The notes below the pieces were generated by a model that saw only the letters and a list, made by a program, of their open reading frames with translations, did no database searches and was not told where the DNA came from. DNA of 64,000 nucleotides from Aggregatilinea lenta (GTDB lineage Bacteria; Chloroflexota; Anaerolineae; Aggregatilineales; Aggregatilineaceae): contig NZ_BFCB01000003.1 in the NCBI RefSeq assembly GCF_003569045.1, positions 2,418,001-2,482,000 of the forward strand, read 5' to 3'. Positions within the stretch are counted from its first letter, which is position 1, and every line of letters starts with the position of its first letter. This document shows, one piece after another, positions 50,466 to 59,585 of the stretch. The translations under genes and the position numbers were made by a program.

Positions 50466-52769
50466 ATGGCCGACCTCAAACAACAGCTGGATACGCTGCG
50501 CCGCGAGCTGGATGCGCTGCCGTCCAGCGCGACCGCCAGCGAGCTGGCCCAGCTCGAAGCGGAGGCGCGCACGCTGCTGGCCCAGAGCAAAAACACGCCC
50601 TACGAGGAAGCGGCGCGCGACCTGTTCGCCGAGCTGGCACGGCGCAGCGCACCGGCTTCTCCTGAAGCAGCGACGGTGCGCAGTCTGCTGCGGCGCGCGC
50701 GTATTCGGATTGAGATCGCCGGGGACGAAGACGACATCGACGAGGCGGTGGATATTCTGGCCGAAGCGTTGGAGCACGATCCCGATAACGCCGAGACGTT
50801 GGAACTACTGCATCAGGCCGCCGAGCGCAGCCCGCAGCTCAACCTCAAGGTGACCGGGCTACTCGACCGCTACGACCTGGGAGCCGCGCCCGTGCTCCAG
50901 GCTCCTGCTCAACCCTACGAAGAAACACCCGTGCCGGACAACGGTTCCGGGACGCCTGTCGCATCTGCGACGGGCACCATGTCCGCCTTTTCCGGCGCGA
51001 TGAGCGATCTACTCTCGGACGTGACGCAGGCGTACTATTCCGGTGACTACCAGCGCGCAGTCGATCTGTCCAACCGCATCCTCTCGGAAGATCCCGACAA
51101 CGTGCAGGCGCAGGAATATCGCCAGAAGGCCGAAGATAACCTGCTGCGCGGCGTCGTGCCCGATCACCGAATACCGTTCGACGCGCGCGTGGCCTACAAC
51201 CGGGCCAACTCACTGGTGCGCGCGGGCAATTACGACGAAGCCGAGCGCCTCTACCGCGAAGCGCGCGATCTGGCGGCGCGGTCCGGCATCACCAGTTGGA
51301 AGGACGTCGAGCAGGCGCTGCTGGATATTCAGGATCTGGCGCTGGCGCGCGAGCTGCTGGCCGAAGGCGACCGTTTGCTGGCGGCGGATGATTGGGATGG
51401 CGCGCTGCAAAAGTATGACGGGGCGCTGCGCGTGGTGCCCAACGACCCGATGGCGCAGGACCGCATCGACCTCGTGGGACGGGTGCGCACGCAGTTCGAT
51501 CAAGTAGCGGTGCAGCTCAACATGGCGAGCGGTTCCCTGGCGGAGCGCGCCAAGCTGCTGCAGGAACTGCTCAACACGGTGGCCGGACTGCGGCAGATGA
51601 TGCCCGGCAGCGAACGGCTTAACCGGCTCTCGCGCGAGATTGAGGAGCGGATCGACAACCTTGTCGCGCAGTTGTACAGCCAGGCCCAGGGCGCGATGAC
51701 GCGCGTCGAATCGGCCACGGTGCTCGACGAGCGCTTGCGACTGACTACGGACGCCGTGCGCGCGCTGGAAACCGCTGCCGCGCTGGCTCCCGCCGACGAT
51801 GAAATCAACGCGATGTTGCAGCGGGCGCGCCAGGGCGAGGCGGACATGTCCGAAGCGCGACACATCATCGAGCGCGCCTCGGCGCTGATCGCGCAGAATT
51901 ACGAGAACGAGCTGGCCCAGGCCCGCACGATGCTGGCCGGGCTGCGCGCCTACGCGCAGGACCCGCGTTACCGCATGATCGTGGCCGACTTGCTGGCGCG
52001 TCACCTGGAACGCGTCGAGGCGGCGCTGGATCAGAACGATCCGGCCACGGCGCAGCGCTGGCTGGACGTGACCAAAGACGAGCCGTTTCGCATCCTGGGG
52101 CGGCGCACCGAGATCCTGCGACTGGAAGAAGGCGTGCGCACAATGCGCCGCCGCCGCTATGCGCTGTGGAGCGCCAGCGGAATCGTGATCCTGGTCGTGC
52201 TGCTGGCCGTAGCGCTGGCGACGCGTCCTGCCTGGGGACCGATCGTGAATCCGCCGACCAACACGCCGACGCTGACGCCATCTAGCACGCCCACCGCGAC
52301 GGTCACCTCCACGCCGACGCTGACGCCGTCCGTCACGCCGACGTCCACCTGGACGCCGACACCCAGCCTGACGCCGACGCATACCTGGACGCCCACGCCG
52401 AGCCTGACGCCCACCGAGACTTACACGCCCAGCGTTACGCCGACTGCCAGCGACTCCCCGGTGCCGAGCGATACGCCGACCGCAACGTATACGCCCAGCC
52501 AGACCGCGACGCCGGAGGCACTCTGCCGCGTCTCGGTGAACCGGAACGGCGCATACATCCGCGAGCGCCCGACGACGCTTTCGCCGCAGATCACGGTGGT
52601 GGCGCAGGGTACGGCGCTGCAGGTCATGGCGCAGGATTACGACGACGGCGGCCAGTTGTGGTATCGCGTGAAGTTCCGTGCGGGACCGACCGAGTACAAC
52701 GGCTGGATCGCCGCGTTCCTGATCGTGGAAATTGGGGATCGTGAATGTCCGCAGCCGCCTGCGTTCTAG
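50466..52769 (+). CDS. TPR protein with TM helix, Thr/Pro stalk and SH3 domain
   Basis: This 767-residue protein begins with about 560 residues of TPR-like helical repeats, such as [20 protein letters not shown] and [21 protein letters not shown] membrane helix lies near 565-588 ([20 protein letters not shown]). About 95 residues of repeated Thr/Pro units follow ([11 protein letters not shown] types). A bacterial SH3 domain (about 690-755, [14 protein letters not shown] and [14 protein letters not shown]) ends it. Such SH3 domains bind cell-wall peptides. It starts 29 bases after the kinase-like gene. The layout mirrors the receptor: helical repeats inside and a stalked domain outside. Confidence 0.82.
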   Translation: MADLKQQLDTLRRELDALPSSATASELAQLEAEARTLLAQSKNTPYEEAARDLFAELARRSAPASPEAATVRSLLRRARIRIEIAGDEDDIDEAVDILAEALEHDPDNAETLELLHQAAERSPQLNLKVTGLLDRYDLGAAPVLQAPAQPYEETPVPDNGSGTPVASATGTMSAFSGAMSDLLSDVTQAYYSGDYQRAVDLSNRILSEDPDNVQAQEYRQKAEDNLLRGVVPDHRIPFDARVAYNRANSLVRAGNYDEAERLYREARDLAARSGITSWKDVEQALLDIQDLALARELLAEGDRLLAADDWDGALQKYDGALRVVPNDPMAQDRIDLVGRVRTQFDQVAVQLNMASGSLAERAKLLQELLNTVAGLRQMMPGSERLNRLSREIEERIDNLVAQLYSQAQGAMTRVESATVLDERLRLTTDAVRALETAAALAPADDEINAMLQRARQGEADMSEARHIIERASALIAQNYENELAQARTMLAGLRAYAQDPRYRMIVADLLARHLERVEAALDQNDPATAQRWLDVTKDEPFRILGRRTEILRLEEGVRTMRRRRYALWSASGIVILVVLLAVALATRPAWGPIVNPPTNTPTLTPSSTPTATVTSTPTLTPSVTPTSTWTPTPSLTPTHTWTPTPSLTPTETYTPSVTPTASDSPVPSDTPTATYTPSQTATPEALCRVSVNRNGAYIRERPTTLSPQITVVAQGTALQVMAQDYDDGGQLWYRVKFRAGPTEYNGWIAAFLIVEIGDRECPQPPAF
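52255..52510 (+). repeat. Coding repeats for the Thr/Pro stalk
   Basis: The DNA repeats short units related to ACGCCGACGCTGACGCC and encodes the stalk of the TPR-SH3 protein. Copies are imperfect. Length variation between strains is likely. Confidence 0.6.
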
Positions 52770-52781
52770 AGACAGCCGCAT

Positions 52782-52817
52782 CGAAAATGAAAGAGGCCGC
52801 TCATCTGAGTGGCCTCT
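52782..52817 (-). terminator. Terminator after tRNA-Val
   Basis: Read on the minus strand, AGAGGCCACTCA and TGAGCGGCCTCT pair with one mismatch or G-U position, and the T-rich TTCATTTTC follows. It lies five bases past the tRNA. It could also weakly end the plus-strand operon, but the plus side lacks a T tract. Confidence 0.65.
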
Positions 52818-52821
52818 GGTG

Positions 52822-52895
52822 TGGGTCGTAGAAGACTCGAACTTCTGACCTCGTCGATGTCAACGACGCGCTCTAGCCAACTGAGCTAACGACCC
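52822..52895 (-). tRNA. tRNA-Val (anticodon GAC)
   Basis: The 74-base gene folds as a standard cloverleaf. The acceptor arms are GGGTCGT and ACGACCC with discriminator A. The D arm is GCTC...GAGC. The anticodon arm is CGTCG-TTGACAT-CGACG, with anticodon GAC. The T arm is AGAAG-TTCGAGT-CTTCT. CCA is not encoded and must be added by an enzyme. It reads valine codons GUC and GUU. Confidence 0.95.
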
Positions 52896-52907
52896 GCGAG
52901 TGCAATC

Positions 52908-52936
52908 ATTATAGTGAACCCCGGCTCAATACGCAA
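52908..52936 (-). promoter_or_regulatory. Promoter of tRNA-Val
   Basis: On the minus strand, TTGCGT (52931-52936) and a perfect TATAAT (52908-52913) are separated by 17 bases. The -10 box lies 12 bases before the mature tRNA 5' end. Confidence 0.65.
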
Positions 52937-53083
52937 GGGTGGATCGCGCATGATTTCAGGACTTTTTGAGGGACGCGGGGACACCGGGGCAGCGCGTCAT
53001 TCGGTGAAAATGTCCCTGTCGGCGGCGCGCCGCGCCGTGCTATAATCTCGCCTGGCTCACGAGCCGCACACAGGTAGGCCGCT

Positions 53084-53965
53084 ATGCCAGAGTCGCTCCA
53101 AAACACCTTAGTCTACGTCACCGGCGCGTTTTTTGTGCTGGCGCTCTTGCTGGTGCTGATCTCGCTTCGTCTGTTTCGCCGCAGCCGGACCGACGTCTTC
53201 TGGCGGCGGCGGCGCGAGGCGGGCCAGCGCGGCTGGCGACTGTTTCTGTTGGGCGGCGTGCTGCTGGTTCTCAGCGCCGTAGCCTGTGTGTCGTCAGTGG
53301 CACTCTCCATTTTTGGCGAGGAGGACACGACGCCTGCCATTCCGACGGAGATCGCGGGCGGGCGCACGGCGGACGTGCTGGACGAGGTAACCGCGACGGA
53401 CACCCTGGAAGCGCTGCCGACGACGGCGCTGGTCGATGAAGCGATTACGCTGCCGCCGCAACCTGTCGAACCGACCGAACCAGTCGTCACGCCGACCCCG
53501 GCGCCGACTGTCGTCGTGATCATCACCGCGACCCCGCCCCTGACTACGCCCCTGCCGACGCCGTTCGCTACCTTTACCCCCTACGTGACGCCCGTCGTGT
53601 CCAGCGTGACACCCAGCCCGGACGCTGCGCTCGAAATCACCGCGCTCGACAGCGCCATTTCCGACCAGCTCGGCCCAGTCAATCCCGCCACGCGCTTCGA
53701 AGCCGGGATCAAGCGCATCTATCTGTTCGTGGATTTCAGCAACATGGCGCAGGGTGTGCTGTGGAAGCGCGAGCTGTACCACGACGGCGATCTGCTCGAC
53801 GGCAATACGTACCTGTGGGGGTCGGAGTCGGACGGCAGCAGCTACTTCTTCTTCGGCAGCGACACAGGCTTCGTGGCAGGTGACTATGAGATCCGCCTGT
53901 ACATTGGCGAGTCCAACACGCCGGTCAGCAGCGCGCGCTTCACGGTCACCGAGCCTTCCTCCTGA
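53084..53965 (+). CDS. Two-span membrane protein with an extracellular domain
   Basis: I do not recognise a family. The 293-residue protein has membrane helices near residues 7-29 (YVTGAFFVLALLLVLISLRL) and 48-72 (LFLLGGVLLVLSAVACVSSV), joined by a basic loop. A Thr/Pro linker runs from about 118 to 182. The last 105 residues look like a beta-rich domain (RIYLFVDFSNMAQGVLWKRE, YFFFGSDTGFVAGDYEIRLY). A TATAAT box lies at 53041-53046, but the -35 is poor. It follows the kinase-like operon past the tRNA. Its linker and outer domain suit the same surface function, but no link is proven. Confidence 0.7.
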   Translation: MPESLQNTLVYVTGAFFVLALLLVLISLRLFRRSRTDVFWRRRREAGQRGWRLFLLGGVLLVLSAVACVSSVALSIFGEEDTTPAIPTEIAGGRTADVLDEVTATDTLEALPTTALVDEAITLPPQPVEPTEPVVTPTPAPTVVVIITATPPLTTPLPTPFATFTPYVTPVVSSVTPSPDAALEITALDSAISDQLGPVNPATRFEAGIKRIYLFVDFSNMAQGVLWKRELYHDGDLLDGNTYLWGSESDGSSYFFFGSDTGFVAGDYEIRLYIGESNTPVSSARFTVTEPSS

Positions 53966-53973
53966 TTTCTGAC

Positions 53974-55587
53974 ATGCGCAGCCGGTCCGCGCGGAATCTG
54001 TTCAGAGATCGAGCGCGGCTCGCCATCGCGGTCTGCGTGCTGGGCGGGCTGGCCCTGCGGCTGGCGCTGCTGATCCATGCCGGGTGGCGCTACGACTACG
54101 ACGAGGGTATGGTCGGCCTGCAGGTGCTGCGTATCCAACGCGGCGCGCACCCCGTTTTTCACCCCGGCCAGCCCTACCTCGGCGCGCTCGAATCCTACCT
54201 GATCGTCCCGCTGTTTGCTTTGTTCGGCGCGAATGCCGTGACGCTGAAGCTCGTCCCGTGGCTGCTGTCCGGCGCGTATGTGGGCACGACGGGCTGGCTT
54301 GGTATGCGGGCGTTCGACCGGCAGGTTGGGGCGCTGACGGCGGTGCTGGCCGCGTTTGGGCCGGTGTATTTGCTCGTCACGGGGATGAAAACCTGGGGCG
54401 CGACCGCCGAGACACTTGTGCTCGGCAACCTGGCGCTGATTGCGGCAAGTTACGTTGTGGACGCGGATCGTTCCCTGGACGCGCGGATACGCGCACTGGC
54501 CTTGCTGGGGCTGATCGCGGGGATAGCGTTCTGGGTGTCGTGGTTGTTCGTGTTTTACGCGCTGCCGGTGGCGGTTGTGCTTATATGGCGCGGGCGCGAT
54601 CTGCCGCGCAGGATGTGGGCGTTGGCTGTGCTGGCGTTCCTGGTGGGGAGCGCGCCGTTCTGGGCCTACAACGTGGATCATCCACTGGCGACGTTCCGCT
54701 ACTTTCTGGATGAGCGCGGCGCGGTTCCAGCGACGACGGGGCAGGTGCTCGATCACCTCGTCAACGACCTCGGCCCCCGGCTGGTCAGCGGCGATCCGGC
54801 ATGGGGACGGCTTAGTTGGCCCGCGATCTGGTGGTTACAACTTGTCTATGAGGGCGGCGCGGCGCTGTTGGTGCTGTGGGCGGTGTGCGGCCCGTGGGTG
54901 CCGGAGCGACGCCCTGCGCGCGCACTGCTGGCGCTGTTCGCGCTCGGCGTGCCAGTAATCTATGTGCTCAGCGGGTGGGGCGACCGCGCGCTGAACGCAT
55001 ATGGCTTCGACGCGACCGGGCGCTACGTACTGATGCTGTACAGCGCGCTGCCCATCGGGGCAGCGGCGGCGCTGATCGCGCTGGGACGCTGGCGACCCTG
55101 GCTGCGTGGGCTTGCGGCGGCGGCGGTGACCAGCGTGATCGCGCTTAACCTGCTGGGAGTCGTGCGCGCCGACCCAATGCGCGCGTTCACATCGCCGTAC
55201 TATACGCGCCAGCCCGCGACACTGGAGCCGCTGATCGCGTTTCTCGACCAACAAGGCATCACCGCCGTCTGGACGGACGTGGGCATCGCGCACGTGCTGA
55301 TGTTCGAGACGCACGAGCGCATCGTAGCGGCGGACTGGTACGACATTTATGCAGCCAAAGGGCTGCTGCGCTTCCCGGACGTGCCGGTCGAGATCGCGCA
55401 GGCAGATCGCGTCGCGTTCGTGGAGACGATTCTGCCCGGCCAGACGGACGTGCCCATCGAGCAGGCGTTCGCGGCGTCAGGCGTGCCATATGCGGCGATC
55501 CGCGTCACACCCGATCTGCTGGTGATCGTGCCGTTCGCGCCGGTCGATCCGGTATCGCTGGGCGACGCGATGGGGTACCAGTTTTAA
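53974..55587 (+). CDS. Polytopic glycosyltransferase-like membrane protein
   Basis: The 537-residue protein has about ten hydrophobic segments in its first 390 residues and a soluble C-terminal domain. The N-terminal outer loop has the pattern YDYDEGMVGLQVLRIQRG and GQPYLGALESYL. This recalls PMT/ArnT-type (GT-C, GT39/GT83) enzymes, whose first loop carries an acidic catalytic residue. Such enzymes move a sugar from a lipid carrier to a protein or lipid. The acceptor is unknown; surface proteins with Thr/Pro stalks nearby would be natural O-glycosylation targets. It lies eight bases after the preceding gene. Confidence 0.7.
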   Translation: MRSRSARNLFRDRARLAIAVCVLGGLALRLALLIHAGWRYDYDEGMVGLQVLRIQRGAHPVFHPGQPYLGALESYLIVPLFALFGANAVTLKLVPWLLSGAYVGTTGWLGMRAFDRQVGALTAVLAAFGPVYLLVTGMKTWGATAETLVLGNLALIAASYVVDADRSLDARIRALALLGLIAGIAFWVSWLFVFYALPVAVVLIWRGRDLPRRMWALAVLAFLVGSAPFWAYNVDHPLATFRYFLDERGAVPATTGQVLDHLVNDLGPRLVSGDPAWGRLSWPAIWWLQLVYEGGAALLVLWAVCGPWVPERRPARALLALFALGVPVIYVLSGWGDRALNAYGFDATGRYVLMLYSALPIGAAAALIALGRWRPWLRGLAAAAVTSVIALNLLGVVRADPMRAFTSPYYTRQPATLEPLIAFLDQQGITAVWTDVGIAHVLMFETHERIVAADWYDIYAAKGLLRFPDVPVEIAQADRVAFVETILPGQTDVPIEQAFAASGVPYAAIRVTPDLLVIVPFAPVDPVSLGDAMGYQF

Positions 55588-55615
55588 GGCGGTGGCGGGC
55601 GCTAAAAACAAAACA

Positions 55616-55635
55616 GGGCGTATCGCAATACGCCC
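55616..55635. repeat. Intergenic hairpin unit, second copy
   Basis: GGGCGTAT and ATACGCCC form an eight-bp stem with loop CGCA. The flanks ACAGGGCGTAT and TACAGTGACGTCT resemble those of the unit at 2405-2473. It lies between convergent genes and has no T tract. Confidence 0.5.
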
Positions 55636-55660
55636 GTACAGTGACGTCTGATGTGCCCCG

Positions 55661-56497
55661 CTATTGCGCCAGGGCAGGCGCGGCGACGAGCGGGACCTCA
55701 CCGACGTCGCCCTGCGGCGCGGTCAGTCCGGCGAAGACCCAGGCCGTGCCGCTTTCGTAGCTGATCGCCCACCAACTGCTGTCCGCGTTGCGCCCGACGA
55801 TCTGGATCGTGTCGCCCAGATTCAGCGTGCCAACCGTTGGGTAGGCCGTGCCGGGACCCTGGCGCACGTACAGCTCGCCGGTGTTCACCGTCGCGGGCAC
55901 ACCGCTGCCTGGATTCTGGACGGCGGGAGCCTGGGTAGGCTGGGGGGCAGCCGTCGGCTGTGCGGCGGTCGTGTCGGTCGTCGGTTCGGGGGAGGGTAGG
56001 TCAGGTGCGGGCGGTGGGGTATTGTCGGCAGGTGTGGCGGTGAGGGCCAGCGCGTTGGCAGTTGCCTGCTCGGCGGGCCGCGGCACTACCTTGACGGCAG
56101 CATCGCTCAGGCCGAGCGACGAGCCGTTGGCCCGGAAGCCTTCAACGGTAATCAGGTGACCCGTCCGCCCCGTGGCAGTCCATTCTACGGTGCCTTCCAG
56201 CGAGTCCTGGCCTTCCGGCTGTGGTGAGGTGATTTCGCCGACCTGCACGTCGTCCACGCGGAACTCGATCCGCGTCACGCCCGCAAACGAGTCCTGCGCG
56301 ATGGCGTACAATTGAACGCTAGCGCCTTCTGCATAAGTGCTGCCATTGACCGGCGCGATCAGGGCGACCAGGGGGCGGGATTCGATGTCTTCGGTGGTGG
56401 TGCCACTGCTGTCGGTGCTCAGGCTGCATGCCATCGACGCAAGCACCAGCATGGTGATCACCATGCCCCAAACCCGCCAGGACCCATGCTTGTGCAT
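55661..56497 (-). CDS. Ig-like and SH3-domain lipoprotein
   Basis: This 278-residue predicted lipoprotein has the lipobox LASMAC near residue 24. An Ig-like domain follows near 40-135 (IAPVNGSTYAEGASVQLYA), then a Pro/Thr/Ala linker. A bacterial SH3 domain lies near 205-262 (GELYVRQGPGTAYPTVGTL). The start at MHKHGSW has AAGGAG six bases upstream; an ATG five codons earlier lacks one. SH3 domains of this type bind cell-wall peptides, so the protein probably ties the membrane to the wall or an envelope polymer. Confidence 0.82.
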   Translation of the reverse strand: MHKHGSWRVWGMVITMLVLASMACSLSTDSSGTTTEDIESRPLVALIAPVNGSTYAEGASVQLYAIAQDSFAGVTRIEFRVDDVQVGEITSPQPEGQDSLEGTVEWTATGRTGHLITVEGFRANGSSLGLSDAAVKVVPRPAEQATANALALTATPADNTPPPAPDLPSPEPTTDTTAAQPTAAPQPTQAPAVQNPGSGVPATVNTGELYVRQGPGTAYPTVGTLNLGDTIQIVGRNADSSWWAISYESGTAWVFAGLTAPQGDVGEVPLVAAPALAQ

Positions 56498-56632
56498 CGC
56501 GTGCTCCTTCATGTTGGGCCGGACCCCCTTCCGGCGCCAGGCTGCACCTATTTCGCCGTGCGGCTCCCCACTGCGCCAGCCAGATTAGCCAAGAATGGCC
56601 GATTGTGCAATAGCGCTTTCCCGACGCGCGCG

Positions 56633-57007
56633 CTATCGTCCGCGGGCGGCGCAGACCGTCTCCGACCCGGCGCTGCCGGGCACCAGCCAGCGGTTGAACG
56701 CGAAGGTCCAGGTGCGGTCCGTGTCGTCGTCTTCGACGCGCACGTCTTTGAGTTCCCACCGCGTTTCCGTGCCGTCGCTCGTCGCTTCCAGACGCAGGCA
56801 GCAGCGCGTGAGGTCACCCAAATCCGGCACCTGAAGGATGAACTTGTCCGTGCCACTCGTCTCGAACGAGAAGATGTCCCGTGCGGGAAGCAGGATCTCC
56901 TCGGTCTGTCCGCTGGAACCGAACAACTGGAAGTAGACGCTGCTGTCGGTGCCCGCGTCGGGATCGTCCCCGGTGCGGACGTAGATCGTATAGATATTTT
57001 GTTTCAT
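56633..57007 (-). CDS. Stand-alone PLAT/LH2-like domain protein
   Basis: The 124-residue protein appears to be a single PLAT/LH2 beta-sandwich. It begins YTIYVRTGDDPDAGTDSSVY and continues VYFQLFGSSGQTEEILL, with a DKFILQVPDLGDL strand. CLRLEATSDGTETRWELKDV and the WTFAFNRWL end fit the pattern. PLAT domains bind lipids or partner proteins and are usually part of larger enzymes such as lipases and lipoxygenases. No signal peptide is present. The protein has two adjacent Cys (RCCLRL). Its start lies just 108 bases from the divergent GNAT gene. Confidence 0.75.
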   Translation of the reverse strand: MKQNIYTIYVRTGDDPDAGTDSSVYFQLFGSSGQTEEILLPARDIFSFETSGTDKFILQVPDLGDLTRCCLRLEATSDGTETRWELKDVRVEDDDTDRTWTFAFNRWLVPGSAGSETVCAARGR

Positions 57008-57114
57008 GACTTTGCTATACCCCTGCAGGCGCAGTTTCTGCTATAGTTTGTGCACTCTGGAGCGGGATTCAACCCCATTGTCGAGCCAGGAACCTGGCGC
57101 AATCAGTGACTTGT

Positions 57115-57603
57115 ATGCTACCGTCAAGACTTGATATTCCTCTTCGTTCTGTGTCCGTACGTCCCGTCCAACCTGCCGATGCCGAAGGCCTGGTCCGCAC
57201 GTGTTGGCGCGATCGCGCGCCGACAGTGGTGATGGACATGCTGCGGCGCACCGATAAATTGGCGACCAACCAGCGCGGGCTGGGTCTGGTAGCGGTGTGT
57301 GACGATGCGCCGTGCGGGTTCGGGCTGCTGACACTGTGGCCGCGTGCGGGCGAGATCAGCGATCTGGTGGTGGCCGCCGGGCTGCGAGGGCGCGGCATTG
57401 GGACGCGGCTGGTCGAGACGCTCAGCGACGCGGCGACAGGGCTGGGCGTGCGCACGCTGGAGATCGGCGCGGCGCTGTCCAATCCGCGCGCGCTGGCGCT
57501 CTACCGGCGGCTCGGCTTCGTCGATGCGCGCACCATCGAGTTGGACCTGGGCTGCGGGTTGGAGCCGGTGGTCTACCTGACCAAACGCCTGACGCCGCGC
57601 TAA
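57115..57603 (+). CDS. GNAT-family N-acetyltransferase
   Basis: The 162-residue protein has the acetyl-CoA motif LVVAAGLRGRGIGTRLVETL and the C-terminal NPRALALYRRLGFVDAR. It resembles RimI-type acetyltransferases, but the substrate is not known. The ATG at 57115 was chosen over a GTG three codons upstream; neither has a strong ribosome site. The stop codon overlaps that of the convergent downstream gene by four bases (57600-57603). Confidence 0.85.
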   Translation: MLPSRLDIPLRSVSVRPVQPADAEGLVRTCWRDRAPTVVMDMLRRTDKLATNQRGLGLVAVCDDAPCGFGLLTLWPRAGEISDLVVAAGLRGRGIGTRLVETLSDAATGLGVRTLEIGAALSNPRALALYRRLGFVDARTIELDLGCGLEPVVYLTKRLTPR

Positions 57604-58244
57604 GGGATCCAATCTTTCAGCTCGCCGTTATAGAGATCGCGCACCCGCTTGTCTTCCGGGTCCGGGTAACCAAAGCGATCGATCAGTGTGCCCAGCGTGA
57701 ACTCGCTGCTGTCGCGGTTGCCCAGCAGCAGCTCTTGCAACACGATGTCGATCACCAGGATCAGGCGGCCAAAATGGCTGTACTGGCTGGGAAGGGCGGT
57801 GAACAGCGTCGCGAAGATGCGCTCGCGCAGTTCCAGATCCTGGACTCCGCTGCCGGGCCAGCCCACAATCCAGTTATGCTGGTAGACGCCGATCGACAGC
57901 ACGTCCGCGCGGAGCTGGGCGAGTTGCTGGATAGCAGCGCGGCGCGCGGAGGCGTCGGACAGACGGTGCGTTTCGCGGAAGGGCACGTTGCCGAGCATCT
58001 CGTACATGCGCCCCGGCTCCGTGGTGCGGATCACGCGGCCCATGCTGCGCTGATCGAAATGAAACGCCCGAGACAGCGCGCGCGTGCAGTCCATATAATA
58101 CTGTGCGAGGTGCTTCTGCCCCGCATGGCGATCGACGCGCCATATCAGCGACAACAGATCGCTGAAATCCAACGACAACTGCGGTGGATTGAGGGGGCTA
58201 TAGGGTGAGGTAAGCTGGTTAATGCGAGATTGATCGCGGTTCAT
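57600..58244 (-). CDS. Protein of unknown function
   Basis: I do not recognise this 214-residue protein. It has no membrane helix or signal peptide. Aromatic and Arg/Leu-rich stretches, such as RMYEMLGNVPFRETHRLSDA, FATLFTALPSQYSHFGRLIL and TLIDRFGYPDPEDKRVRDLY, suggest an all-helical cytoplasmic fold. The ATG at 58244 has an AGGA site; a GTG at 58265 is also possible. It lies 106 bases after the hom stop codon on the same strand and could be co-transcribed. Confidence 0.6.
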   Translation of the reverse strand: MNRDQSRINQLTSPYSPLNPPQLSLDFSDLLSLIWRVDRHAGQKHLAQYYMDCTRALSRAFHFDQRSMGRVIRTTEPGRMYEMLGNVPFRETHRLSDASARRAAIQQLAQLRADVLSIGVYQHNWIVGWPGSGVQDLELRERIFATLFTALPSQYSHFGRLILVIDIVLQELLLGNRDSSEFTLGTLIDRFGYPDPEDKRVRDLYNGELKDWIP

Positions 58245-58350
58245 CGCACGCTGATCCTGAGCCACCTGCCGTTGTTCGGACCTGAGACTAATCGACCGTT
58301 ACTGATAGCGCGGTCACTGAGGGTAAGTTGCCCGTCGACCGCTTGCCGTG

Positions 58351-59391
58351 CTAGCTGTCGTGATAGCGATTGCGCGCGATGTTGATCATGTCCACGAGCA
58401 TGCCATACGCGGTCGTCGTAGGATCGGTGTCGCCTTCGACGATGGTCAACGAATGCAGCGTATCGGTCTTGAATGTGACGGCGCTGCTGGTCTTGGATAC
58501 CTGGCTCAGCGGATCGCTGAGCGGCAGGCGCGCCGGGCGCACACTGGCGCTCACGACGCCGTTCTCGTTCACGACCTCGCACAGCAGCTTGATACGCTCG
58601 TCCGCTTCCAGCGCGGCCTGCGTGTCCTGCACGGTGATACCCATGATGCCGGTGCGGTCCACGTCGGCGGGGCGCAGATCCGCGCCCATCAGCACGTTGG
58701 CGAGCACAACCGTCTTTACCGTCGCGTCCCAGCCTTCCAGGTCGTTGGCCGGGTCCGCTTCCGCCACACCAATCGCCTGGGCCTGCCGCACAGCCTCGTC
58801 GAAGTCCGTGCCCTGTTCCAGCGCACTCAGGATGTAATTGGTCGTGCTGTTGAGGATGCCCTGAATGCGCAGGATCGTCGTCGCCAGCAGCCCTTCGCGA
58901 CCCACGCTGAGCACCGGCGCGCCGTCCATAACCGTGCTCTCGAAGAAAAAGCCGACACCCTGTTCGGCGGCCAGCGCGCGCAGCTCCCGGTAGGCGAAGG
59001 CGACCGGCCCCTTGTTGGCGGTGACCACGTGATGCCCGGCCTTGAGCGCCGCGCGTACGTAATCGGTCGCGGGTTGGCCCGTCTGCGGGTTGAGCCATGT
59101 CGCTTCCATGATCAGGTCGGCGGGACAGGCGTCAATGAACGCCAGCGTATCGCTGACCGGCGCGCCCTTGTGCAGCGTCTCCAGACGCTCGCCTGCTTCG
59201 ACGGCGCGCAGCGCGGCTTGTAAATCGAGTCCGTCGGGATCGATGGCGCATCCGCGTGACTGCGTGGCGATGCCGGTGACGCGGAACGTGATGTCGTAAT
59301 CATCGCGGAGGGTGGCGGCTTTGACGTCTAACAGGCGCGCCAGAGCACGCGCGACGTTGCCGAAGCCGAGCAGCGCAATATCGAAGTGCAT
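58351..59391 (-). CDS. hom: Homoserine dehydrogenase
   Basis: The enzyme reduces aspartate semialdehyde to homoserine, the branch point to threonine and methionine. The 346-residue protein has an N-terminal Rossmann fold (LLGFGNVARALARLLDV), the VVTANKGPVA motif and GILNSTTNYILSALEQG. LEGWDATVKTVVLANVLMG carries the catalytic Lys. No ACT domain follows, so feedback control by threonine through that domain is absent. The gene diverges from metH. A TATAAT at 59446-59451 on the minus strand may be its -10 box, though the -35 is weak. Confidence 0.94.
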   Translation of the reverse strand: MHFDIALLGFGNVARALARLLDVKAATLRDDYDITFRVTGIATQSRGCAIDPDGLDLQAALRAVEAGERLETLHKGAPVSDTLAFIDACPADLIMEATWLNPQTGQPATDYVRAALKAGHHVVTANKGPVAFAYRELRALAAEQGVGFFFESTVMDGAPVLSVGREGLLATTILRIQGILNSTTNYILSALEQGTDFDEAVRQAQAIGVAEADPANDLEGWDATVKTVVLANVLMGADLRPADVDRTGIMGITVQDTQAALEADERIKLLCEVVNENGVVSASVRPARLPLSDPLSQVSKTSSAVTFKTDTLHSLTIVEGDTDPTTTAYGMLVDMINIARNRYHDS

Positions 59392-59510
59392 TGCGGTGAC
59401 AGTCCTTTCATAGAGCGGGGGAGTGCCTCTGATAATGACCCCGATATTATACCCGAAATGCGAGAACAGCGACTTTCCACCACGAGGCGTGTATTGAAAG
59501 CGGGCACAAG

Positions 59511-59537
59511 CGCGGAGGCCGGACGCAGGCCTCCGCG
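59511..59537. other. Perfect hairpin before the metH promoter
   Basis: CGCGGAGGCC (59511-59520) and GGCCTCCGCG (59528-59537) pair perfectly over ten bp with a seven-base loop. It ends four bases before the -35 box. There is no clear T tract. Confidence 0.5.
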
Positions 59538-59541
59538 ATTA

Positions 59542-59571
59542 TTGGCATCGCGATCTGACTTATGGTACGAT
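59542..59571 (+). promoter_or_regulatory. Promoter of the SAM riboswitch/metH unit
   Basis: TTGGCA (59542-59547) and TACGAT (59566-59571) are separated by 18 bases, with TG extending the -10 box. Transcription should start about 59579, right before the riboswitch. Confidence 0.75.
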
Positions 59572-59585
59572 CATGCCCAGTTTCA

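Noticed and set aside
52255-52510. Repeated units that could be mistaken for a CRISPR array
   Set aside because: The repeats are imperfect, have no unique spacers and encode an in-frame Thr/Pro stalk.
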